This document shows positions 1 through 7,920 of a stretch of DNA of 64,000 bases, in pieces. The notes beneath the pieces are model-generated. The model searched no databases. It was not told where the DNA came from and saw nothing but the letters and a program-made list of their open reading frames with translations. Origin of the DNA: Pseudomonas frederiksbergensis (lineage in GTDB: Bacteria; Pseudomonadota; Gammaproteobacteria; Pseudomonadales; Pseudomonadaceae); assembly GCF_003732705.1 (NCBI RefSeq), contig NZ_MOBR01000045.1:20514-84513 (forward strand), given 5' to 3'. A program made the position numbers and the translations under genes. Numbering within the stretch: the first letter of the stretch is position 1; every line of letters begins with the position of its first letter.

Positions 1-189
1 AACTTCGATCCTGGCTTGAGGACCTTGAATCAGGGCCTCGTGCACCGGGATTTTCCAATGTGTATAGCGCTCCATGTGGGCGGATCGCGGGTGAAACTCG
101 TCGCGAAAACCAGATGCCCAGCGTTCCAGTGCACGTAGGCGACGGGGAATGCCTCTGAGTGGCTTGTTGCTTATCGCGATTTTCCGCAT
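1..189 (-). CDS. Hypothetical protein, 3' end outside window
   Basis: An open frame starts at ATG 189 and runs leftward off the window without a stop, giving at least 63 residues that begin MRKIAISNKPLRGIPRRLRA. An AAGGACG ribosome-binding site lies about six bases upstream of the ATG, which supports this start. The visible part is basic and rich in Arg, Trp and His, with no signal peptide or membrane segment. I do not recognise the family. Only the N-terminus is visible, so no function is assigned. Confidence 0.6.
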   Translation of the reverse strand, partial: MRKIAISNKPLRGIPRRLRALERWASGFRDEFHPRSAHMERYTHWKIPVHEALIQGPQARIEV

Positions 190-335
190 TGATACGTCCT
201 TGTGATGCTGAAAAAGTCTTTTGTATTTGTCTGCTGGCGCAATGGAAACGTGGGCAGATTATTTCCATATCAGCCAAATACTTACCTAGTACCAGTCGTG
301 TACAAACTGCGCCAAACTTACCCTAGCCCGATCAT

Positions 336-665
336 TTACTGAATATCTTTCAAATAGTCCCTAAGCGCAATGACCGGCGCTTCAAGCTGCTCCATCGTCC
401 GCGCATCACCAAAATCAACAACCAACCGATCCAACTCCCGCCCCAACGGCGTATCAACACCACCTAACGCCTCCAACGCCAACCCCACACAATGCCCCAC
501 CCGAAACTGAATCCCCTCAACATCCCCCCGCCGCACCAACAACCCAAAAACCTCCCGCTCATAATCACTCATGATCGGATCATCCCGCAGAATCGGGCTT
601 TCCCCCTCTCGCTCATAAGCCAGCTTGAGGGCGAATAGGGCAACGGTTTCCAGTGGCAATTCCAT
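336..665 (-). CDS. Hypothetical acidic 109-residue protein
   Basis: This is a 109-residue acidic, mostly helical protein beginning MELPLETVALFALKLAYERE. It has no signal peptide, membrane segment or metal motif that I can see. AAGGATTC precedes the ATG at a suitable distance. It is on the same strand as the partial gene to its left, about 150 bp away. Codon use in its 3' half is very C-rich at third positions, as in neighbouring Pseudomonas core genes, so it looks like a real resident gene. No function is proposed. Confidence 0.65.
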   Translation of the reverse strand: MELPLETVALFALKLAYEREGESPILRDDPIMSDYEREVFGLLVRRGDVEGIQFRVGHCVGLALEALGGVDTPLGRELDRLVVDFGDARTMEQLEAPVIALRDYLKDIQ

Positions 666-1081
666 TGTGTGAATCCTTGATTCGTTAGCTGAGCGGTTTG
701 GATTGTGCGCCTTTAAGGCAAGATCAAAAGATCGCAGCCTTCCACAGCACCTATGGAGTGGCGGGGCGGGCTCACTTTTGTGTGGGCGAAAAAAAAGCCC
801 TGCGCAGCAAGACCTTATTTGATTCGGTGCCGAGGAAGACTCGAGCCTTGGTTTGCGGGCGCCATATTAAGCGGTGGGAGGGGCGGTGTCGCTGATATTT
901 GCTTTCTCCTGTTCGTCGAATAACACCGTCGATTCGTCATACTCAAAACCTCTGCAATCAAGACTTTCAATATATTTTCAATCTGCAAACCAGCTCGTTA
1001 GCCTGCGTATGCCGGATGCGTCTCCCTGTCGCCGTCCGGACAAACAATTCTAAAAATAAGCAGTAGGCATCGGGAATAACA
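666..1081. other. Intergenic region upstream of porin
   Basis: This 416-bp stretch has no convincing gene. It contains a short dispersed fragment (AGATCGCAGCCTTC-like, about 722-740; another copy is near 62545) and, next to the porin, an AT-rich stretch (about 900-990) where the porin promoter probably lies. A 65-codon frame at 698-895 has a composition unlike a protein and was rejected. Confidence 0.4.
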
Positions 1082-2329
1082 ATGAATAAGAAACCTATCG
1101 CCCTGGGGCTGACGTCGGCCACTTTGGGTTTGTCGCTCGCCTTTTCTCCTTTCGCTGAAGCTGACTTTCTTAAAGACAGTAAGGCCGACCTCGAACTTCG
1201 CAATTTCTACTTCAACAGTGATTACCGCCAGGACGGTGCCAGTCAGTCCAAGCGGGATGAATGGGCCCAAGGGCTGCTTCTCAACTATCAATCGGGTTTT
1301 ACCGAAGGGCCGGTGGGGTTTGGTGTCGATGCCATTGGTTTGTTGGGTTTGAAGCTGGATTCCAGCCCTGATCGGCAAAATACCGGTCTGTTGCCCGTGG
1401 GCAGCGACAAGGCGCCGGACAGTTACAGCCGCATGGGCGCGACGGCCAAGGCGCGGATTTCCAAAAGTGTGTTGAAAGTCGGGACGTTGATTCCGTCGCT
1501 GCCAACGGTGCTGCCCAACGACGGACGCCTGTTGCCGCAAACCTTTCGCGGTGCGCAGTTGAGCAGTCTGGACATCGACGGTCTGACTTTCGACGCGGGG
1601 CGTCTGACCAGCAATACCTTGCGTAACGTCAGCGGTCACGATGACATCGAGGTCGATGGCAAAGGCATCAAGGGTGCGGTGCCCAGCGATAAATTCGACT
1701 TCGCGAGTGCCAACTACAAGTGGAGCAAGGACCTCGCCACCGGCTACCACTACGCGCATCTGGAGGACAACTACACGCAGAACATCTTCAACCTGGTGTA
1801 CACCTTGCCGCTGGGCAAGTCGCAGTCGTTCAAGACCGATTTGCGTTACGCCGACTCCAGTAAGGATGGCAACACCAACATCGACAACCAGGCCTTTGGT
1901 GCGCGGTTCACCTACAGCATTCAGGGGCACTCGTTCGGCACGGCCTATCAGCGCATGAAAGGCACGACCGGTTTTCCGCACCTCGATGGCACCGATTCCT
2001 ATCTCGTCAACTACGTGATGATCTCGCCGGACTTCGCCAACCCCGAGGAGAAGTCCTGGCAGGTTCGCTACGACTACGACTTCGCCGCCCTCGGCCTGCC
2101 CGGGCTGACGTTCATGACGCGCTACCTCAAGGGTGACAACTTCGAGCGCTCCAAAGGCGTGGAGGGCACCGAGTGGGAGCGCAACACCGACATCGGCTAC
2201 GTGTTCCAGAGCGGCGCGCTGAAAAACCTCGGCGTGAAGTGGCGCAACGGCACGTACCGCAGCAACGACAAGGGCAATGACATCGACCAGAACCGGTTCA
2301 TCGTCAGTTACACCCTGACCCTGTTGTAA
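1082..2329 (+). CDS. OprD-family outer-membrane porin
   Basis: This is a 415-residue outer-membrane beta-barrel of the Pseudomonas OprD/OccD/OccK family, which mediates specific uptake of amino acids, peptides or carboxylates. The N-terminus has a signal peptide (MNKKPIALGLTSATLGLSLA..., cleavage near residue 27). It is followed by the family hallmarks FLKDSKADLELRNFYFNSDYR and a C-terminus ending in alternating hydrophobic residues (RFIVSYTLTLL), the usual barrel-closing strand. The exported lyase gene starts 28 bp after its stop, so the two are probably co-transcribed. The substrate cannot be read from sequence. The context suggests a small carboxylated compound. Confidence 0.93.
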   Translation: MNKKPIALGLTSATLGLSLAFSPFAEADFLKDSKADLELRNFYFNSDYRQDGASQSKRDEWAQGLLLNYQSGFTEGPVGFGVDAIGLLGLKLDSSPDRQNTGLLPVGSDKAPDSYSRMGATAKARISKSVLKVGTLIPSLPTVLPNDGRLLPQTFRGAQLSSLDIDGLTFDAGRLTSNTLRNVSGHDDIEVDGKGIKGAVPSDKFDFASANYKWSKDLATGYHYAHLEDNYTQNIFNLVYTLPLGKSQSFKTDLRYADSSKDGNTNIDNQAFGARFTYSIQGHSFGTAYQRMKGTTGFPHLDGTDSYLVNYVMISPDFANPEEKSWQVRYDYDFAALGLPGLTFMTRYLKGDNFERSKGVEGTEWERNTDIGYVFQSGALKNLGVKWRNGTYRSNDKGNDIDQNRFIVSYTLTLL

Positions 2330-2356
2330 CCCCCTATTAAAAAGCGGAGCACTGAC

Positions 2357-3967
2357 ATGTTCACCCAGAAAAAACTCATCCACCTTGCCGTGGTCTTCGC
2401 CCTGTTCAGCAGTTACGGCGCCTACGCTGCGGACACCGGCGAACTGCCCTGCAAGACCACCGAACAGTGCGCGGCCCAGGCGGCGAAAGTCGGCGCCTCG
2501 GTGGACACCTCGCAGGCGTCGCACAAAGCCAAGGGCGATCCGACCCAAACCCAGTTCGCCTGGCTGAACCGCATCAACAAGGCGTCGATTGTGATGCTCA
2601 CTGAGGAAGGCATCGTCAAGCCGGACATGGGGCGCAAGATTGCTGGCGGCGTGCGTTACGCCATTGACCAGGGCGCGCAGCCCGGCGGCGTGCGTCCCAG
2701 CGATGTGCTGCAACTGGAAAAAATCATGACCGACAAGATCGGTCCCGAGGCGTCGCTGATCCACTCCGGCCGCAGTCGGCAAGACATGCTGGCGACGTTT
2801 CGCCTGGCCAAATTGCGCTCACAGGTGTTGGCCTACAGCGAGGCGCTGAACGCTACCCGCCAACGCATCCTGAGCCTGGCGGAAAAGAACGTCGACACTC
2901 TGGTGCCGGCCTACACCAACGGCGTGCAGGCCATGCCGATCAGTTATGCGCACTATCTGCTGGCGTTCGAAGCCGCGTTTGATCGCGATGGCCAACGCAT
3001 CCGCGAACTCTACGTGCGCCTCAACCAGAGCCCGATGGGCACCGCTGTGCTGGCGAACTCCGCTTACCCGCTGAACCGCGAGCGTCTGGCCGATTTGTTG
3101 GGGTTTGATGGCGTGCGGGAAAACTCCCTGGATTCGAGCCAGGTCTCGACTTATGACATTCCGATTGAAGCGGCGAACCTGGCGGCGTCTTCGGCGATTC
3201 GGGTGGGCGCGATGATTGGCGACATCCACACCCAATATCATCAGATTCGCCCGTGGCTGCTGCTGGATGAAGAGTCCACTTACACCAGCAGCGCGATGCC
3301 GCAAAAACGCAATCCGGGCTTGCTGATGCGCACCCGTGAATCGGCTTCGGATGTCGTCGGGCTGTCGCAAACCGTTACCTTGCGCGCGCATAACGTCACC
3401 ACTGGCATGACCGACTACAAGTTCGCCTTCGATTCACTGGGGCTGTTCCACGCCACGGGCGAGATGTTCGAGAGTCTGGATGCGGTGCTCGACGCGCTGC
3501 AAATCAACCCGCAGCGCGCCCTGGAAGAACTGGAGTCGGAGTGGAGCACCTCGATGGAACTGGCCGACACTCTCGAGCGGCAATTCAAGGTGCCGTTCCG
3601 TATTGGCCATAGCTTTGCTTCGCTGATCGTCACCGAGGCGCGCAGCAACGGCACCACGCCGAAGACGTTCCCGTATGCCGATGCGCAGAAGCTGTATCGC
3701 CAGGCGGCGGACAAGTTCAAGTGGACGCCTAACACCTTGCCGCTGGATGAGGCGCAATTCCGGACGGCGTTGTCGCCGACCAACATGGTCAAGACCCGCA
3801 AAGGCACGGGCGGCCCGCAACCGGAAGAGGTCAAGCGGATGCTGGTCGAGGCGCGCAAAACCCTGGATGGCGATCAGCAGTGGTTGGTGGAGCGTCGGGC
3901 AAAACTGAAAGGTGCTGAAGACAATCTGGACAAGGCGTTCAGCAAGTTGGCGGATGCTAAAAACTAG
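2357..3967 (+). CDS. Exported argininosuccinate lyase/fumarase-superfamily lyase
   Basis: This 536-residue protein is clearly related to argininosuccinate lyase. It has HSGRSRQDM (family form HTGRSRND) near residue 140 and the superfamily signature TSSAMPQKRNP near residue 313, including the serine of the catalytic loop. Enzymes of this family cleave C-N or C-O bonds by beta-elimination, usually releasing fumarate. Unlike cytosolic ArgH (about 460 residues), it begins with a clear signal peptide (MFTQKKLIHLAVVFALFSSY..., cleavage after AYA near residue 24) and has roughly 45 extra residues before the enzyme fold. It should therefore act in the periplasm. Its neighbours, a porin and a dicarboxylate-type carrier, fit extracytoplasmic cleavage and product import. 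The true substrate is unknown, and arginine synthesis is unlikely for an exported enzyme. Confidence 0.85.
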   Translation: MFTQKKLIHLAVVFALFSSYGAYAADTGELPCKTTEQCAAQAAKVGASVDTSQASHKAKGDPTQTQFAWLNRINKASIVMLTEEGIVKPDMGRKIAGGVRYAIDQGAQPGGVRPSDVLQLEKIMTDKIGPEASLIHSGRSRQDMLATFRLAKLRSQVLAYSEALNATRQRILSLAEKNVDTLVPAYTNGVQAMPISYAHYLLAFEAAFDRDGQRIRELYVRLNQSPMGTAVLANSAYPLNRERLADLLGFDGVRENSLDSSQVSTYDIPIEAANLAASSAIRVGAMIGDIHTQYHQIRPWLLLDEESTYTSSAMPQKRNPGLLMRTRESASDVVGLSQTVTLRAHNVTTGMTDYKFAFDSLGLFHATGEMFESLDAVLDALQINPQRALEELESEWSTSMELADTLERQFKVPFRIGHSFASLIVTEARSNGTTPKTFPYADAQKLYRQAADKFKWTPNTLPLDEAQFRTALSPTNMVKTRKGTGGPQPEEVKRMLVEARKTLDGDQQWLVERRAKLKGAEDNLDKAFSKLADAKN

Positions 3968-3980
3968 GTGATCAAATGTG

Positions 3981-3999
3981 GCGCCGGCAACCCCGGCGC
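3981..3999. terminator. Hairpin between convergent lyase and transporter genes
   Basis: GCGCCGG and CCGGCGC form a seven-pair GC stem with a five-base loop between the lyase stop and the stop of the opposing transporter gene. There is no strong T-run, so rho-independent termination is likely but not certain. Confidence 0.5.
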
Positions 4000-5216
4000 T
4001 ACTTCAGACCGGCAAATTCACGGTTCAAGGCCTCACGATCGATGGAGTTTTGCCACCCACATATCGCCAGGCATGCCACGCCATTACCCAACACATTGGT
4101 CAGCGACCGGCACTTCATCAACCGCTCCACGCCCAGCAGCAATCCCACGCCTTCCAGCGGCACCAGTTGCAGAATGCTCAGGGTCGCGATCAAGGTAAAC
4201 AATGCAGAACCGGCGACACTGGTCGCGCCGAGGGAGGTAAACAAACAAATCAACAGCACCTCCAGGAGTTGCGGCGCGGTGATATCTACCCCGGCCAATT
4301 GGGCAAGAAACATCAGTGCGGTGGTCAGATAAAGATTGGTGCCGGACAAGTTAAAGGTGTAACCGGTGGTCAATATCAGGCGCACTAACTGGCTATCGCA
4401 ACCCAGTGCCTCAAGTTTGCCGATAAGTCCTGGAAGTGCGGCGACCGACGAGCCGGTGAACGTTACTAACAGTAACTCTTCCTTTAAGTAAACAATCAGT
4501 CTTGATAATTTCACACCCACCATTCGAGTGATGGTGGCGAATACCACGATGACAAATAATCCACACGCCAGATAAATAACCACAATAAATTTAAGCAGCG
4601 GCATGACCGAACTCAGGCCATATTTGCCGACGACAAAAGCCATGGCGCCAAATGCCGCCAACGGCGCGAATTTCAAGATGATTCGCAGCAGCAGGAACAT
4701 CATCTGCACGCCGGTTTCAAGCCAACCCAGGCATCGGTCGCTGAAGGCCCCGCCGCGTTTGAGCAACAGCCCGCCAATCACCGCAAGCAACATCACCTGC
4801 AATAACAGGCTTTGGGTCAGAACGGCGTAAATACTGGACGAAATGGCGATCCACGACAGCCCGTGAAGCAGTTTTTCCGGTGTGGGCGCAGAGGCAAAAA
4901 CGGCGGCGTGATTAAGGTTGAACAGCAATCCCGTGGCCATTCCAAACACCAGCGCGGCGATGGACATCAGCTGAAAATACAGCACGACGCGGTAGATCAC
5001 GTTGGGGTATTTGTGTTCACGATTGAGGCCGGCAATACCGGTGGATACCAAGACAAATAGCAGGAACGGCATCAATAAACCGAGGGTTTTTATGAAGGTG
5101 TCACTGAGTAGTTTCATATCCATTGCCACTTCTGGATAAACCAGACCCAGCGTCATGCCACACGCAATGGCAATCAATATAGGCAGGGTTCCATTTTTGG
5201 CATGAATGAACGGCAT
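3999..5216 (-). CDS. Dicarboxylate/amino acid:cation symporter (DctA/GltP type)
   Basis: This is a 405-residue integral inner-membrane protein with about eight or more hydrophobic helices, typical of the DAACS (DctA/GltP) family. These carriers import C4-dicarboxylates, glutamate or aspartate with protons or sodium. The conserved substrate-site segment is visible as TTGYTFNLSGTNLYLTTA (family form GYSFNLDGT). The re-entrant serine-rich loop appears as FTGSSVAALPGL. The Asp of NLDGT is replaced by Ser, so specificity may differ from classical DctA. It converges with the porin-lyase pair and diverges from the LysR gene, which suggests one regulon for uptake of what the periplasmic lyase releases. 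Confidence 0.88.
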   Translation of the reverse strand: MPFIHAKNGTLPILIAIACGMTLGLVYPEVAMDMKLLSDTFIKTLGLLMPFLLFVLVSTGIAGLNREHKYPNVIYRVVLYFQLMSIAALVFGMATGLLFNLNHAAVFASAPTPEKLLHGLSWIAISSSIYAVLTQSLLLQVMLLAVIGGLLLKRGGAFSDRCLGWLETGVQMMFLLLRIILKFAPLAAFGAMAFVVGKYGLSSVMPLLKFIVVIYLACGLFVIVVFATITRMVGVKLSRLIVYLKEELLLVTFTGSSVAALPGLIGKLEALGCDSQLVRLILTTGYTFNLSGTNLYLTTALMFLAQLAGVDITAPQLLEVLLICLFTSLGATSVAGSALFTLIATLSILQLVPLEGVGLLLGVERLMKCRSLTNVLGNGVACLAICGWQNSIDREALNREFAGLK

Positions 5217-5337
5217 CCGTACTCCAGGCGATTTTTATTATTTGTTATTGTCGTGACTGGCCATGTTCGGCATATTGGTCAGCCTGAAGACTCACTCAGG
5301 CCGCAAATAATAAGGCCTTGTTACGGGATATACCACC
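5217..5337. promoter_or_regulatory. Divergent promoter region with palindrome
   Basis: The 121-bp gap between the transporter and LysR genes holds an inverted repeat GCCTGA-N8-TCAGGC (5282-5301). By analogy with other LysR systems this is a candidate LysR-type operator controlling both genes. The spacing does not match the classical T-N11-A box exactly. Confidence 0.35.
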
Positions 5338-6252
5338 ATGGAACTTCGCCATTTACGTTATTTCATCATAGTGGCCGAAGAGCGACATATCACCCGCGCC
5401 GCCGAGCGCCTGAATATGCAGCAGCCGCCCCTCAGCCAACAGATACGTGCATTGGAACGAGAGTTGGGTTTCGAGTTGTTCAAACGTCATCCCAAGGGCG
5501 TCGACCTGACCGCAGGCGGGTTGGTGTTCCTCGATGAAGCGCGGGCGATTCTGGCGCGGGTCGAGCAAGGTTCCCTCAAGGCCTCCCGCGCAGCACAAGG
5601 GATTGAAGGTACGTTGGTGATTGGCTTCACCAGTTCTGCCGCCGCGCACCCGCTGATCCCTCGGATCATTCGCGCCTACCGCGAGCAATATCCCGGCGTA
5701 GAACTATCGATCAAGGAAGGCAGCGCCCGTGAAGTCACCGAAGACACCACCGAAAAACGCATCGACATCGGCATCCTTCGCGCACCGGTCAGCGCCCCCG
5801 AAAGCCTGACCTTCCACCGCCTGCTCAACGAGGAAATGCTCCTGGCCCTGCCGGTCGGGCACCCGTTGCTCAAAGGGGCCGAACCCAAGATCAGCATGAT
5901 CGACCTCAAGGACGAACGCTTCATCCTCGTCCGCCGCCCCGGCGCACCGGGCATGTACGCCAACCTGATCAAGGCCTGCCAGAACGCCGGTTTCGAGCCG
6001 AATATTGCCTTTGAAGTGGAGCGGATGCTGACCAACGTCAGCCTGGTTGCCGCCGGTGAAGGCATCTCGGTGGTGCCCGCGTCGATGCGCGACGTACACC
6101 GCGAATCCGTGGTGTATTGCCGCATCCGCGACGCGCAGCCGAGGTTGCTGGCGCCCATCACGCTGGTGCAGCGCGCATTCAATCCCTCGGCGCCGTTGCA
6201 GAATTTTATTGGTTTGGCGCGGGAGCTGGCCGGGGTTTATCGAAAGGCATGA
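5338..6252 (+). CDS. LysR-family transcriptional regulator
   Basis: This is a 304-residue regulator with the standard LysR layout. The N-terminal winged helix-turn-helix begins MELRHLRYFIIVAEERHITR and contains the recognition helix around NMQQPPLSQQIRALE. A periplasmic-binding-protein-like effector domain follows (about 90-300). It diverges from the transporter gene, the usual arrangement for an activator of the adjacent operon. The effector is probably the substrate or product of the porin-lyase-transporter set, but this is inference. A terminator follows at 6297-6318, and the island junction lies just beyond. Confidence 0.92.
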   Translation: MELRHLRYFIIVAEERHITRAAERLNMQQPPLSQQIRALERELGFELFKRHPKGVDLTAGGLVFLDEARAILARVEQGSLKASRAAQGIEGTLVIGFTSSAAAHPLIPRIIRAYREQYPGVELSIKEGSAREVTEDTTEKRIDIGILRAPVSAPESLTFHRLLNEEMLLALPVGHPLLKGAEPKISMIDLKDERFILVRRPGAPGMYANLIKACQNAGFEPNIAFEVERMLTNVSLVAAGEGISVVPASMRDVHRESVVYCRIRDAQPRLLAPITLVQRAFNPSAPLQNFIGLARELAGVYRKA

Positions 6253-6296
6253 ACGAGTTTGGGAAGGGGGAGTGCGCAGGAATCGCAGGCACAAAA

Positions 6297-6318
6297 AAAC
6301 CGGCTAAGTGCCGGTTTA
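6297..6318. terminator. Terminator after the LysR gene
   Basis: AAACCGGC and GCCGGTTT form an eight-pair stem around TAAGT, with A-rich DNA before and T-rich DNA after. It can act as a rho-independent terminator in both directions and is the last resident element before the island boundary. Confidence 0.75.
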
Positions 6319-6360
6319 TTTGTTTTCCAGTGGCTGGTAAGGACCACTGGATCTTTGTAT

Positions 6361-6375
6361 ATGGTGCCCCGAGGG
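6361..6375. repeat. Left attachment-site repeat (attL)
   Basis: ATGGTGCCCCGAGGG is identical to 36074-36088 at the tRNA-Leu 3' end. Beyond the 15 identical bases the copies still share scattered positions (CGAA at 6381-6384 and 36094-36097), as expected for a partial tRNA 3' duplicate at the distal end of an island. Confidence 0.88.
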
Positions 6376-6439
6376 GGCTTCGAATTAAGCAGCTATCTTG
6401 TTGATTTAAAGGGCTATTAATTTTTACGTTTGATTAGTG

Positions 6440-6460
6440 TGTACTCAAAAGGGTACTCAA
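6440..6460. promoter_or_regulatory. Candidate integrase arm-type sites, left end
   Basis: Two direct copies of GTACTCAA (6441-6448 and 6453-6460) lie 12 bp apart, about 70 bp inside attL. The first extends to TGTACTCA. The same octamer occurs beside the integrase at the right end (35913-35920 inverted and 35954-35961). Short repeats near both att cores are typical arm-binding sites for tyrosine recombinases or their excisionases. This role is inferred. Confidence 0.5.
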
Positions 6461-6591
6461 TTCAGGTCTGCTGGAAGGTAATCCTCGGGGGAAACGAGCG
6501 GAGAAAGAACCTAAGGATTCGAAATCTCGCGCAGGGCAGTAGCGTACTCTGTGGGCTCCTATCGGATAGCCGGTCGTTCCAGGAGCTCAGC

Positions 6592-7233
6592 ATGCCTACT
6601 GCAAAAGCAAAGTTCAACGGGTATGGAAGTCATCCAGGCAGCCCTCAGGAGTTTTCTCGCAGACTGAAGCGCACATTGGCGAAGCTTCACAGGCTGGAGT
6701 TCGGCGGCGCAGCTGATCAATTTGCCGACGAATTGCTTTCTGCGGCAAGAGTTGGCCCCGAAGATATATTTTGGCATAAATTCGACGTTTCCAAATCTGA
6801 AGCTTATGCGGAGCTTCGGAAGGTCAGCGAGGTGTTAAAGGACGCGTCTAGTAAGCTCCGGACCCTTTCCCCTATGGTCGAAAATTTCCTGGATGCAGAG
6901 GCTGATCCGTTAGGGTGTGCAGAAAAAATTGAGGAGATGCTTGGTTTCATCAGCGCTGTGAATCCTGAAGAATTTCCTAAAGGACTTCGTCATGCGCAGG
7001 TGCAACATAGTGCACTTGTCGAGATGGCTGCGAGAGTTCTCAACATTCTTGAAAATTATGATGTTTCGACTGCTACTCGCGTGAACTCACTCCCGGGAGC
7101 CCCGAGTCTCGTTATAACGATTCTCGAAGCAATTGGAGCTGACATTCGCCTCGTGCGTGCCGAGACCACTTGGCGCGACATTATCACTGAAGCAAATACC
7201 ACCCGTATTCAGTCGCAGCCACCCAAAAAATAG
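6592..7233 (+). CDS. Hypothetical island protein, 213 residues
   Basis: The ATG at 6592 is preceded by AGGAG seven bases upstream, which favours it over an upstream TTG at 6430. The 213-residue product (MPTAKAKFNGYGSHPG...) is mostly helical, with long amphipathic stretches in the middle and no signal peptide, membrane segment or recognisable motif. It is the first gene inside the island, just ahead of an AlpA-type regulator and the primase, so a role in early mobile-element control or replication is possible. I do not recognise the family. Confidence 0.7.
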   Translation: MPTAKAKFNGYGSHPGSPQEFSRRLKRTLAKLHRLEFGGAADQFADELLSAARVGPEDIFWHKFDVSKSEAYAELRKVSEVLKDASSKLRTLSPMVENFLDAEADPLGCAEKIEEMLGFISAVNPEEFPKGLRHAQVQHSALVEMAARVLNILENYDVSTATRVNSLPGAPSLVITILEAIGADIRLVRAETTWRDIITEANTTRIQSQPPKK

Positions 7234-7319
7234 GGGGGCTATCGCTGATGCAGCCTTGATGTGCTTACAGGAAAGTAAGAGCCACCCCGGGAGGCCCCGG
7301 GCTTTCCTAGGAGCGCAGC

Positions 7320-7532
7320 ATGATCAAGCCTACTCAAACGCCGCTGACTATTATTCGTCGAAATCAGGTCCAGGCTCGCACCGGTCTTTCACGATCGACA
7401 ATCTACGCCCGCATTTCCCAGGGGACTTTTCCCAAACCAATTTGCCTCGGGGCACGAGCAGTTGGATGGATTGAAAGCGAACTTGATGAATGGCTTTCTT
7501 CTCAAGTTGCCAATAGCCGGCAAGACAGCTGA
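7320..7532 (+). CDS. AlpA-type excisionase/regulator
   Basis: This is a 70-residue MerR-like helix-turn-helix protein. It shows the AlpA pattern: a recognition segment around RNQVQARTGLSRSTIYARIS, then GTFPKPICLGARAVGWIESE and a closing ELDEWL helix. In P4-like elements AlpA regulates the integrase and directs excision. AGGAG lies seven bases before the ATG. It sits between two unknown island genes and upstream of the primase-helicase, the usual place for such a regulator. Its likely targets are the short repeats near the attachment sites. Confidence 0.88.
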   Translation: MIKPTQTPLTIIRRNQVQARTGLSRSTIYARISQGTFPKPICLGARAVGWIESELDEWLSSQVANSRQDS

Positions 7533-7542
7533 GGGCCGGGTC

Positions 7543-7920
7543 ATGAATAAGAGCGAACGCAGTTCGGAAACTTTTTTACTTAATCGTGTTGGGCAGATCC
7601 AAACGGCACTCAATTGCGACGACGTATATGGCAGTGACCGGTTGATTGAGATAGCGGAGGCGATAATTACAGTCGGATACGATGGGCTTCGGCTAGTAAC
7701 ACAGGGGGCTGAGTTAAGACCGGACGGCAAATTAATACTCGCTTTCGAATACGATGATCAGACACCTGAGGGACGCCTCATCAGTTTCCTCTATAAACTT
7801 GCACTCCAGGGTAAATCATTACAATCGTTTACGGTTGAAGCTTCATTGGATGGGCTAAAGCGTGCTTATTTCGCACTGAACCTTGACTCTCCCGCATTTA
7901 CTGGGGGAAGGAGCTCATGA
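7543..7920 (+). CDS. Hypothetical protein upstream of primase, 125 residues
   Basis: This 125-residue acidic protein begins MNKSERSSETFLLNRVGQIQ at ATG 7543. An earlier in-frame ATG at 7462 overlaps the AlpA gene and lacks a good ribosome-binding site. Its last codons overlap the primase start by four bases (ATGA), so the two are translationally coupled. It has no membrane segment or known motif. Coupling suggests an accessory role in island replication. Confidence 0.65.
   Translation: MNKSERSSETFLLNRVGQIQTALNCDDVYGSDRLIEIAEAIITVGYDGLRLVTQGAELRPDGKLILAFEYDDQTPEGRLISFLYKLALQGKSLQSFTVEASLDGLKRAYFALNLDSPAFTGGRSS

Noticed and set aside
698..895. 65-residue plus-strand frame before the porin
   Set aside because: There is no ribosome-binding site, the composition is Arg/Lys-rich and unlike a protein, and it contains a dispersed repeat fragment.
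998..2782. 594-residue minus-strand frame opposite the porin and lyase genes
   Set aside because: It is a GC-driven antisense shadow. The opposite strand encodes a porin and a lyase with clear motifs, and the antisense product is low-complexity, rich in Arg, His, Val and Gly.
2357..3967. Housekeeping argininosuccinate lyase argH
   Set aside because: The signal peptide, extra N-terminal region and porin/carrier context argue against a cytosolic arginine-biosynthesis enzyme.
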